Below, one piece after another: positions 1-9,357 of a DNA stretch of 9,357 nt. The DNA comes from Gammaproteobacteria bacterium (GTDB lineage: Bacteria > Pseudomonadota > Gammaproteobacteria > Chromatiales > Chromatiaceae): the NCBI GenBank assembly GCA_006227775.1, contig SBFV01000282.1, positions 1 through 9,357 on the forward strand, written 5' to 3'. Position 1 is the first letter of the stretch, and every line of letters begins with the position of its first letter. The notes under the pieces are model-generated. The model was not told where the DNA came from. It saw only the letters and a list, made by a program, of their open reading frames with translations, and ran no database searches. A program made the translations under genes and the position numbers.

Positions 1-548
1 TCGATCGCTTCCCGGGCGCGGAAGATGCGGGAGCGCACCGTTCCGATTGGACAGTCCATGGCCTCGGCGATCTCCTCGTAGCTCAGACCCTCGAGTTCCC
101 GCAGGACGATGGCGGTCCTCAGGTCGTTCGGCAGCTCTTCCAGAGCCTGCTGCACCGTCCGGCCGATTTCCTCGGTCAGGAGATGGCTCTCCGGGGTGCC
201 CAGATCCCGCAATCGCCCGCCAGACTCCAATTGCTCGGCGACCTCCGTCTCCACATCGTCACCCGGCGGCCGGCGTCCCCGCAGGGCGAGATGATTCTTG
301 GCGGCGTTGATCGCGATGCGATACAGCCAGGTATAGAAGGCGCTCTCGCCACGAAAGGAACCCAAGGCCCGATAGGCCTTGATAAACGCCTCCTGGGTCA
401 CGTCCAGCACCTCGTGGGAGTCCCGCAGGTAGCGACCAATAAGCCCGGCGACCTTTTGCTGATATTTGAGTACCAGCAGATCGAAGGCTCGCTTGTCGCC
501 GGCCTGGGCCCGCGCCACCAGTTCCTCGTCCGGTGGTCGATCAGACAT
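1..548 (-). CDS. rpoE: RNA polymerase sigma factor RpoE (sigma-E/AlgU type ECF), C-terminus cut by window edge
   Basis: ECF sigma factor that directs RNA polymerase to envelope-stress promoters; in the family it is held inactive by a membrane anti-sigma factor (RseA/MucA). Translating the minus strand from the ATG at 548 gives 182 residues before the left edge. Region 2 spans about residues 22-87 and includes [14 protein letters not shown] (49-62) and the -10 recognition stretch [17 protein letters not shown] (69-85). Region 4 lies near the end: [19 protein letters not shown], then [14 protein letters not shown], the helix-turn-helix that reads the -35 element. These stretches are nearly the same as E. 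coli RpoE from memory (191 residues), so only about ten residues are missing. The start [11 protein letters not shown] matches the family N-terminus; a weak AGGA lies about ten bases upstream. It is divergent from nadB, as in E. coli. The anti-sigma gene would be expected just beyond the left edge but is not visible. Confidence 0.96.
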   Translation of the reverse strand, partial: MSDRPPDEELVARAQAGDKRAFDLLVLKYQQKVAGLIGRYLRDSHEVLDVTQEAFIKAYRALGSFRGESAFYTWLYRIAINAAKNHLALRGRRPPGDDVETEVAEQLESGGRLRDLGTPESHLLTEEIGRTVQQALEELPNDLRTAIVLRELEGLSYEEIAEAMDCPIGTVRSRIFRAREAI

Positions 549-588
549 GGCCCCATCGTCCTGGCGAGGGCGTTGTGGAGTCCGTTTG

Positions 589-616
589 CATGGACAGTCA
601 CCTGTATGGAAAGTTC
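589..616 (-). promoter_or_regulatory. Candidate sigma-E-dependent promoter for rpoE
   Basis: On the minus strand GAACTT (616-611) is followed after 16 bases by TCCATG (594-589). GAACTT is the characteristic -35 core of sigma-E/AlgU promoters, and 16 bases is the usual spacing; the TCCATG -10 resembles the TC-beginning -10 of that class but is not the best consensus (TCTGA/TCAAA). Transcription would start near 582, giving a leader of about 35 bases before the rpoE ATG at 548. This fits known positive autoregulation of rpoE and algU. Seen: the two boxes and spacing. Inferred: function. Confidence 0.6.
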
Positions 617-632
617 ATGAATCCCGGGAACC

Positions 633-659
633 GGGCCGGGGGGAAAACCCGGCTGGCCC
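633..659. repeat. GC-rich inverted repeat between rpoE and nadB
   Basis: GGGCC (633-637) and GGCCC (655-659) are complementary arms, and overlapping CCGGG (631-635) / CCCGG (648-652) arms give an alternative fold around a GGGAAAA loop. The element sits between the candidate sigma-E promoter and the nadB leader. It may be a protein-binding site or simply GC-rich coincidence; no T-tract follows it on either strand, so it is not a good intrinsic terminator. Confidence 0.3.
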
Positions 660-682
660 ACATGTCCACGGGCGTTTCAGTT

Positions 683-688
683 TATAGT
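683..688 (+). promoter_or_regulatory. Weak candidate -10 box for nadB
   Basis: TATAGT is the best AT-rich -10-like hexamer in the GC-rich divergent region upstream of nadB. No convincing TTGACA-like -35 lies 16-18 bases upstream (the sequence there is around CATGTC). If used, it would give a leader of about 90 bases. The call rests on one box only. Confidence 0.2.
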
Positions 689-787
689 GATGGTCAGGGC
701 TTTGCATCCAGGACCCCCGCGCGGTCTCCCCAGTATCCGCCACTGGCCCTTTCTTGTCTTTGCCGCTGGCATTTTCAGGTTGTAATC

Positions 788-2407
788 ATGAGCGAACCCC
801 ATCGTACCGACGTTCTCATTCTCGGCAGCGGCGCCGCTGGCCTCAGCCTCGCCCTGCGTCTGCCCCCGTCCCTGACCATCGCCCTGGTCTCCAAACGGGA
901 CCTCAGCGAAGGCAGCACCTTCTACGCCCAAGGCGGTATCTCGGCGGTGCTCGATGCCAAGGATTCGATGGCTTCCCATGTGGCGGACACCCTCGATGCC
1001 GGCGCCGGTCTCTGCGACCCGGACCGGGTCAGACTGGTGGTGGAGCATGGCCCGGACTGCATCCGCTGGCTGTTCGATCAGGGAGTGGCCTTCACCCGCG
1101 ACGACAGCGCCGTGGATGCCGGCGGTTATCACCTCACCCGCGAGGGTGGCCACACCCATCGGCGCGTGGTCCATGCCGCCGATGCCACCGGCAGGGAAGT
1201 GGAAACCACCCTCGAGAGCCGCGCCCGCATCCGGGCGAACATCCAGCTTTACGAGCGCCACATCGCGGTGGATCTGATCAGCGGCCGCAAGCTGGGCCTG
1301 CCGGTCGACCGCTGCCTGGGTGCCTATGTCCTGGATCAGGCCAGCGGCGAGGTCAAGACCCTGCTCGCCCGCTTCGTGATCCTTGCCACCGGGGGCGCCA
1401 GCAAGGTTTATCTCTACACCAGCAACCCGGACGTCTCCACCGGCGATGGCATCGCCATGGCCTGGCGCGCCGGTTGCCGGGTAGCCAACATGGAGTTCAT
1501 GCAGTTTCACCCGACCTGTCTCTATCACCCTCAGGCGCGGAACTTTCTCATCACCGAAGCCCTGCGCGGGGAGGGTGGACGCCTGCTCCTGCCCAATGGC
1601 GAGCGCTTCATGCCCCGCTTTGACGGGCGCGCCGAGCTGGCGCCCCGGGATATCGTCGCCCGGGCCATCGACCATGAGATGAAACGCCTGGGCGCCGAGT
1701 GCCTCTTCCTGGACATCTCCCATCGTCCGGCGGATTTCATCCTCGAACACTTCCCCACCATCCATGCCAAGTGCCTGGAATTCGGTATCGACATCACCCG
1801 CGAGCCCATCCCCGTCGTCCCCGCCGCCCACTACACCTGTGGCGGGGTGGTCACGGACGACTACGCCCGCGCCGACCTGTCGGGGCTTTATGCCATCGGC
1901 GAGGTCGCCTACACCGGTCTCCATGGCGCCAACCGCATGGCCAGCAATTCCCTGCTGGAGTGCCTGGTCTTCGGTGCCCTGGCGGCCGAGGACATCGCGG
2001 CCCAGGCCACGAGCGCCCCCAGCCCCCCCGCGGTGCCCGCCTGGGACGCCAGCCGGGTCCATGTCCCTGACGAGGCGGTGGTGGTCGCGCACAACTGGGA
2101 GGAGTTGCGACGCTTCATGTGGGACTATGTCGGCATCGTGCGCACCAACAAGCGTCTGCAACGCGCCAAGCGCCGTATCGATCTGCTCCGCCAGGAGATC
2201 ATCGAGTATTACGGCAATTTCCAGATCAGTAACGACCTCCTGGAACTGCGTAACCTGGTCGAGGTGGCGGACCTCATCGTCCAGTCCGCCCAGCGGCGTC
2301 ACGAAAGCCGGGGCCTCCATTACACCCTCGACTTTCCTTTCCAGGATGCCTGGCAATGTCATCCCACCGTCCTGATCCCGGACGGCTACCGCCCCCGCCC
2401 AAGTTGA
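788..2407 (+). CDS. nadB: L-aspartate oxidase NadB
   Basis: FAD enzyme of de novo NAD synthesis: oxidises L-aspartate to iminoaspartate, which quinolinate synthase NadA condenses with dihydroxyacetone phosphate. 539 residues, against 540 in E. coli. The FAD-binding Rossmann motif is [14 protein letters not shown] near the N-terminus (G13, G15, G18), followed by [13 protein letters not shown]. Residues equivalent to E. coli H244, T259, E260, R290, H351 and R386 are all present with a constant shift of three: H241 (QFHPT), T256, E257, R287 (APRD), H348 (AAHYTCGG) and R383 (GANRMASNS). The C-terminal helical domain ends with the [12 protein letters not shown] signature of the succinate dehydrogenase/fumarate reductase flavoprotein family. 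That family is the main alternative, but the length and the NadB-type residues favour NadB. The ATG at 788 follows AGGT by seven bases. The frame stays open upstream to 533, but a start there would add 85 residues ahead of the conserved N-terminus and run through the rpoE promoter. No partner nadA or nadC is adjacent. Confidence 0.97.
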   Translation: MSEPHRTDVLILGSGAAGLSLALRLPPSLTIALVSKRDLSEGSTFYAQGGISAVLDAKDSMASHVADTLDAGAGLCDPDRVRLVVEHGPDCIRWLFDQGVAFTRDDSAVDAGGYHLTREGGHTHRRVVHAADATGREVETTLESRARIRANIQLYERHIAVDLISGRKLGLPVDRCLGAYVLDQASGEVKTLLARFVILATGGASKVYLYTSNPDVSTGDGIAMAWRAGCRVANMEFMQFHPTCLYHPQARNFLITEALRGEGGRLLLPNGERFMPRFDGRAELAPRDIVARAIDHEMKRLGAECLFLDISHRPADFILEHFPTIHAKCLEFGIDITREPIPVVPAAHYTCGGVVTDDYARADLSGLYAIGEVAYTGLHGANRMASNSLLECLVFGALAAEDIAAQATSAPSPPAVPAWDASRVHVPDEAVVVAHNWEELRRFMWDYVGIVRTNKRLQRAKRRIDLLRQEIIEYYGNFQISNDLLELRNLVEVADLIVQSAQRRHESRGLHYTLDFPFQDAWQCHPTVLIPDGYRPRPS

Positions 2408-2504
2408 GGCCCCGCACCGAGAGGCCTGGCGGCCGGAGAAATCCGCCCCGCCCAGGGATCGAGCGGGTCCGGCATCCCACCTCAGTGGATGACCTAAAGT
2501 CCTT

Positions 2505-2534
2505 TTGTTGGGGAGCGTCTTCCTGACTTATCAT
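2505..2534 (+). promoter_or_regulatory. Candidate sigma-70 promoter for ppsA
   Basis: Within the 223-base nadB-ppsA gap, TTGTTG (2505-2510) and TATCAT (2529-2534) are separated by 18 bases; shifting the -10 one base to TTATCA gives 17. This is the most AT-rich part of the gap. It would give a leader of about 90 bases containing a GGCGG/CCGCC inverted repeat (2552-2556, 2573-2577). Upstream, just after nadB, CGGA-GAAA-TCCG (2434-2445) forms a small tetraloop hairpin without a T-tract, so a nadB terminator is not clear and read-through remains possible. Confidence 0.4.
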
Positions 2535-2630
2535 TTCTGGTCTAGCGATCCGGCGGACATCCAGGCCCCAGGCCGCCAGGCCGCGCCCTTTACCGCCTTC
2601 CCAGCCGTTGCACCCCGAGGGAGATTCGAC

Positions 2631-5006
2631 ATGACCGACTACGTCCGCTGGCTTCGCGACCTCCGCATGGATGACGTGCCCATCGTCGGTGGCAAGAACG
2701 CCTCGCTTGGCGAGATGATTCATCACCTGGCGGAAGTCGGCGTGCAGGTGCCGGGAGGCTTCGCCACCACCGCCGACGCCTACCGCGAATTCCTGGCCCG
2801 GGATGGCCTGGACGAGCGCATCCAGGCACAACTCGATGATCTCGACGTGGAGGACGTGGCGAAACTGGCCCAGGTCGGTCCCCGTATCCGTGGCTGGGTC
2901 ATGGACCAGCCCTTTCCCGCCGCCCTGGAGGCCGGCATCGACGCCTATTACCAGCAACTGGTCACCGAGGCCGGCACCGACGTGTCCTGGGCCGTGCGCT
3001 CCTCCGCCACCGCGGAGGACCTGCCGGATGCCTCCTTCGCTGGCCAGCAGGAGACTTTTCTTAACGTCCACGGCCTGGACAACATCAAGCACTGCATCAA
3101 GGAGGTCTTCGCCTCCCTGTTCAACGACCGCGCCATCGCCTATCGCGTCCACCAGGGCTTCGAGCATCGCCACGTCGCCCTCTCCGCCGGCATCCAGCGC
3201 ATGGTGCGCAGCGACCTGGCCGCATCCGGCGTCATGTTCACCCTGGACACCGAGTCCGGCTTCCGCGACGCCGTCTTCGTCACCGCCAGCTATGGCCTGG
3301 GCGAGATGGTGGTCCAGGGGGCCGTCAACCCCGACGAGTTCTACGTCCACAAGCCGACCCTGGCCGCCGGCCGTCCCGCCGTGCTGCGCCGCAACGTCGG
3401 CGGCAAGGCCCTGCGCATGATTTACGGCGCGCCGGGCAGCGGCCAGAAAGTCCTCACCATCGAGGTGGACGAGGCCGACCGTAACCGCTTTTCCATCACC
3501 GATGACGAGGTCATGGAACTGGCCAAACAGGCGGTCCTGATCGAACGGCACTATGGCCGGCCCATGGACATCGAGTGGGCGAAGGACGGCCAGGACGGCC
3601 GCCTCTACATCGTCCAGGCCCGGCCGGAGACGGTACAGAGCCGCACCGGCAACGTCCTGGAACGCTATCACCTGCGCGCCAGAGGCCCGGTCCTGGCCAC
3701 CGGGCGCAGCATCGGTCACCGCATCGGCGCCGGCCCGGCGCGAGTGGTACACGGCCTGCACGACATGGATAAGGTCCAGCCCGGCGACGTCCTCATCACC
3801 GATATGACCGACCCCGACTGGGAGCCGATCATGAAGCGCGCCGCCGCCATCGTCACCAACCGCGGCGGCCGCACCTGCCATGCCGCCATCATCGCCCGCG
3901 AACTGGGCGTGCCGGCGGTGGTGGGCTGCGTCGACGCCACCGACAAGGTCCAGGACGGCCAGGACGTCACCGTCTCCTGCGCCGAGGGCGACACCGGCTT
4001 CATCTATCAGGGCGCCCTGCCCTTCGAGCACAAGACCATCGAGCTCTCCCACATGCCGGAGATCCCGGTCAAGATCATGATGAACGTCGGCAACCCGGAC
4101 CGGGCCTTCGCCTTCGCCGCCACGCCCAACGCCGGCATCGGCCTGGCGCGCCTGGAATTCATCATCAACAACATGATCGGCATCCATCCCAAGGCCCTGC
4201 TGGAATACGACCAGTTGCCGGCGGACCTCCAGGCGCGCATCGCCCCGCGCATCGCCGCCTACGCCAGCCCGCGCGACTTCTATGTCAGCAAGCTGGCGGA
4301 GGGCATCGCCACCCTGGGCGCGGCCTTCGCCCCCCATCCGGTCATAGTGCGCATGTCGGACTTCAAGTCCAACGAGTACGCCAACCTCATCGCCGGCCCC
4401 CGCTACGAGCCCGAGGAGGAAAACCCGATGATCGGCTTCCGCGGCGCCGGGCGCTACGTGGCCCCTTCGTTCAAGGATTGCTTCGAGATGGAGTGCGAGG
4501 CCCTCAAGCGGGTGCGCAACGACATGGGCCTGACCAACGTCGAGATCATGATCCCCTTCGTCCGCACCCTGGGCCAGGCCAAGGCGGTGGTGGAGGCCCT
4601 TAAGGAACAGGGCCTGGAGCGCGGCAAGGACGGCCTCAAGCTGATCATGATGTGCGAGATCCCCTCCAACGCCGTACTGGCCGAGGAGTTCCTGGAGTAC
4701 TTCGATGGTTTTTCCATCGGCTCCAACGACATGACCCAGCTCACCCTGGGCCTGGACCGCGACTCCGCCCTGGTGGCGGAGCACTTCGACGAGCGCGACC
4801 CCGCCGTGCTCAAGATGCTGTCCATGGCCATCCAGGCCTGCCGCCAGCAGGGCAAGTACATCGGCATCTGCGGCCAGGGCCCCTCCGATCACCCCGATCT
4901 GGCCGACTGGCTGCTCAATCAGGGCATTACCAGCATCTCCCTCAACCCCGATACCGTCATCGACACCTGGCTGTATCTGGACGAGAAGGCCAACCAGGCC
5001 CAATGA
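2631..5006 (+). CDS. ppsA: Phosphoenolpyruvate synthase (pyruvate, water dikinase)
   Basis: Makes PEP from pyruvate and ATP, releasing AMP and phosphate; the entry step of gluconeogenesis from pyruvate or lactate. 791 residues, against 792 in E. coli. The N-terminal ATP-grasp domain (about 15-345) carries [10 protein letters not shown] near its start and [19 protein letters not shown] (R123-D130 and on). The swivelling phosphohistidine domain (about 385-460) has [15 protein letters not shown] with catalytic H417. The C-terminal TIM-barrel PEP/pyruvate domain (about 475-785) has IMMCEIPSN (E676) and [17 protein letters not shown] (D700), likely the metal ligands, and [12 protein letters not shown] with the active-site cysteine C747. 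Pyruvate phosphate dikinase and PTS enzyme I share this fold, but the length and the SNDMTQ/GLDRDS motifs fit PpsA. The ATG at 2631 follows GAGGGAG (2617-2623) by seven bases, a strong ribosome-binding site; a TTG at 2505 in the same frame is upstream of all conservation. The regulatory kinase/phosphatase PpsR, often beside ppsA, is not in the window. Its stop overlaps the next gene. Confidence 0.97.
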   Translation: MTDYVRWLRDLRMDDVPIVGGKNASLGEMIHHLAEVGVQVPGGFATTADAYREFLARDGLDERIQAQLDDLDVEDVAKLAQVGPRIRGWVMDQPFPAALEAGIDAYYQQLVTEAGTDVSWAVRSSATAEDLPDASFAGQQETFLNVHGLDNIKHCIKEVFASLFNDRAIAYRVHQGFEHRHVALSAGIQRMVRSDLAASGVMFTLDTESGFRDAVFVTASYGLGEMVVQGAVNPDEFYVHKPTLAAGRPAVLRRNVGGKALRMIYGAPGSGQKVLTIEVDEADRNRFSITDDEVMELAKQAVLIERHYGRPMDIEWAKDGQDGRLYIVQARPETVQSRTGNVLERYHLRARGPVLATGRSIGHRIGAGPARVVHGLHDMDKVQPGDVLITDMTDPDWEPIMKRAAAIVTNRGGRTCHAAIIARELGVPAVVGCVDATDKVQDGQDVTVSCAEGDTGFIYQGALPFEHKTIELSHMPEIPVKIMMNVGNPDRAFAFAATPNAGIGLARLEFIINNMIGIHPKALLEYDQLPADLQARIAPRIAAYASPRDFYVSKLAEGIATLGAAFAPHPVIVRMSDFKSNEYANLIAGPRYEPEEENPMIGFRGAGRYVAPSFKDCFEMECEALKRVRNDMGLTNVEIMIPFVRTLGQAKAVVEALKEQGLERGKDGLKLIMMCEIPSNAVLAEEFLEYFDGFSIGSNDMTQLTLGLDRDSALVAEHFDERDPAVLKMLSMAIQACRQQGKYIGICGQGPSDHPDLADWLLNQGITSISLNPDTVIDTWLYLDEKANQAQ

Positions 5007-5608
5007 TCGGCGGAGCCGCCCTGTCCAATCTCGCCCGGGTCTATTCGATAACCGCCGACGACTATCTGGCCGGTGAGGCCCTCTCACCCATCCGCCACGA
5101 GTATGTGGCCGGCGAGGTCTTCGCCATGGCCGGCGCGACGGAGGAGCATGCCACCATTGCCGGCAACTTGTTTGCTTTGCTGCGCGCCCAGGTACGCGGT
5201 GGGCCATGCCGGGTCTATATCGCCGACATGAAACTGCGGGTGGAGGCCGCCGATGCCTTCTTCTACCCCGATGTCTTCGTGACCTGTGACCCGCGTGATG
5301 CCGGTGAATCGCTGGCCAAGCGCCACCCCTCTTTGATCTGCGAGGTGCTGTCGGAGTCCACCGAGGCCTACGACCGGGGCGGCAAGTTCGCCGCCTACCG
5401 CACCCTGGAAAGCCTCAGTGAGTACCTGCTGATCGACTCGCGTCGCCGATCCGTGGAGGTCTTTCGCCGTCAGCCTGACGGCTGGCTGCTGGCGCCGGTG
5501 GCTCCGGATGGGCAACTGGAACTGACTGGTATCGGCTTCCGCTGCGGGGTCGATGCCCTCTACGAGGACGTGGTATTCCCGACCCCCGCCAGTCCTTCCG
5601 CCGCATGA
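5003..5608 (+). CDS. Uma2-family putative PD-(D/E)XK nuclease (DUF820-like)
   Basis: 201 residues, close to the usual size of Uma2-family proteins, which have a restriction-endonuclease-like fold and are abundant in cyanobacteria and some sulfur bacteria; their cellular role is unknown. Family features in order: [11 protein letters not shown] near the N-terminus, [18 protein letters not shown] (E38, H49), IADMKLRVE (D75, K77), FYPDVFV (D90), [10 protein letters not shown] (E114) and [10 protein letters not shown] (K128), then LSEYLLID. D90, E114 and K128 are the likely active-site set; the K is not directly at E+2 as in the classic motif. The ATG lies inside the ppsA stop as ATGA, and only a weak AGG (4996-4998) precedes it, so reinitiation after ppsA is likely. 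Codon choice looks more relaxed than in ppsA (for example ATA and several TTG/TTT codons). No signal peptide or membrane segment is seen. Family call is firm; nuclease activity and purpose are inference. Confidence 0.88.
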   Translation: MIGGAALSNLARVYSITADDYLAGEALSPIRHEYVAGEVFAMAGATEEHATIAGNLFALLRAQVRGGPCRVYIADMKLRVEAADAFFYPDVFVTCDPRDAGESLAKRHPSLICEVLSESTEAYDRGGKFAAYRTLESLSEYLLIDSRRRSVEVFRRQPDGWLLAPVAPDGQLELTGIGFRCGVDALYEDVVFPTPASPSAA

Positions 5609-5625
5609 TCAGCGGAAGACAAAGG

Positions 5626-5640
5626 ACCTGACGCTCAGGT
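5626..5640. terminator. Small perfect hairpin between convergent genes, possible terminator
   Basis: ACCTGA (5626-5631), loop CGC, TCAGGT (5635-5640): a perfect six-base-pair stem in the 53-base gap between the Uma2 gene and dnaE. Read on the minus strand it is followed by CCTTTGTCTT, a mediocre pyrimidine-rich tract, so it could serve as a terminator for dnaE. On the plus strand GCGCCCTCAC follows, which does not fit an intrinsic terminator. Confidence 0.35.
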
Positions 5641-5661
5641 GCGCCCTCACTACCCGGCCGG

Positions 5662-9240
<3,579 letters not shown>

Positions 9241-9357
9241 TTTATCGACATCGCCCACCTGTGTTCGGCTTTCCCCGCTCCCCCCCGTCCCCACCGAAAA
9301 CTGCATCGATCCCGATCGCCATTGGCGCGCCCGAACCGCCACCGCCGCCCTGCGGCG
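9241..9357 (-). other. Upstream region of dnaE, no recognisable gene
   Basis: 117 GC-rich bases. No clear promoter boxes are visible. On the minus strand a 37-codon frame open from the window edge stops with TAA at 9244-9242, one base before the dnaE ATG; it is glycine-rich and resembles no family I know. It could be the tail of an upstream gene or chance. A run of G (minus strand, around 9279-9291) and the AGGTGGG element are the only other marks. Confidence 0.35.

Noticed and set aside
533..787. N-terminal extension of the nadB frame upstream of the ATG at 788
   Set aside because: The extra 85 residues would cross the rpoE start and its promoter, show no conservation, and precede a start that gives the normal NadB length.
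677..2362. 561-codon open frame on the minus strand, antisense to nadB
   Set aside because: It lies wholly opposite a gene with all NadB catalytic residues. Its protein is rich in G, A, D, V and H without a recognisable domain, as expected when a GC-rich gene is read backwards.
2428..2447. GGCGG/CCGCC hairpin just after nadB as a terminator
   Set aside because: No T-tract follows and the alternative CGGA-GAAA-TCCG fold has only four base pairs; not enough for an intrinsic terminator call.
2505..2630. Upstream TTG start for ppsA
   Set aside because: It would add 42 unconserved residues; the ATG at 2631 has a strong GAGGGAG site and gives the usual family length.
4652..5002. Long extension of the Uma2 frame into ppsA
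   Set aside because: This part is an out-of-frame shadow of ppsA, rich in R, P and G. Uma2 similarity begins only after the ATG at 5003.
2274..5207. 977-codon open frame on the minus strand, antisense to ppsA
   Set aside because: Same origin: high third-position GC removes stop codons from the opposite frame. The sequence is low-complexity and repeats G/V/D/A patterns, with no family signature and no credible start region.
9242..9357. 37-codon glycine-rich frame ending one base before the dnaE ATG
   Set aside because: Too short and low-complexity to call a gene; it may be a gene tail, but the window ends before this can be judged.

Overview
The window is a GC-rich, densely coded stretch of bacterial chromosome. 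The gene content and the protein sequences point to a gammaproteobacterium. A Chromatiales-like purple sulfur or related sulfur-oxidising lineage is my best guess, but that is inference from overall protein character and the presence of a Uma2 gene, not proof. The strongest marker is the divergent rpoE / nadB pair, the arrangement known from Escherichia coli and many other gammaproteobacteria.

Layout, left to right. (1) 1-548, minus strand: the extracytoplasmic-stress sigma factor RpoE (sigma-E/AlgU type), cut by the left edge with only about ten residues missing. (2) 549-787: a 239-base divergent intergenic region holding a good sigma-E-type promoter reading into rpoE, a GC-rich inverted repeat and a weak nadB promoter candidate. 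(3) 788-2407, plus: nadB, L-aspartate oxidase, full length with every expected active-site residue. (4) 2408-2630: a 223-base gap with a candidate sigma-70 promoter for the next gene. (5) 2631-5006, plus: ppsA, phosphoenolpyruvate synthase, full length. (6) 5003-5608, plus: a Uma2-family (DUF820-like) putative PD-(D/E)XK nuclease whose ATG overlaps the ppsA stop as ATGA. (7) 5609-5661: a 53-base convergent gap with a small perfect hairpin. (8) 5662-9240, minus: dnaE, the replicative DNA polymerase III alpha subunit, full length. (9) 9241-9357: the region upstream of dnaE, without a recognisable gene.

Most of the window is core housekeeping: envelope stress control, NAD biosynthesis, gluconeogenic PEP supply and chromosome replication. 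These genes are neighbours but do not form one pathway. I found no RNA gene, CRISPR array, insertion sequence or obvious new system. The items worth a second look are the translationally coupled ppsA-Uma2 pair, the predicted self-activating sigma-E promoter, and the alpha-subunit PHP domain, which keeps its first HxH motif but has lost later histidines. Very long reading frames antisense to nadB and ppsA look like products of high GC at third codon positions and are not annotated.
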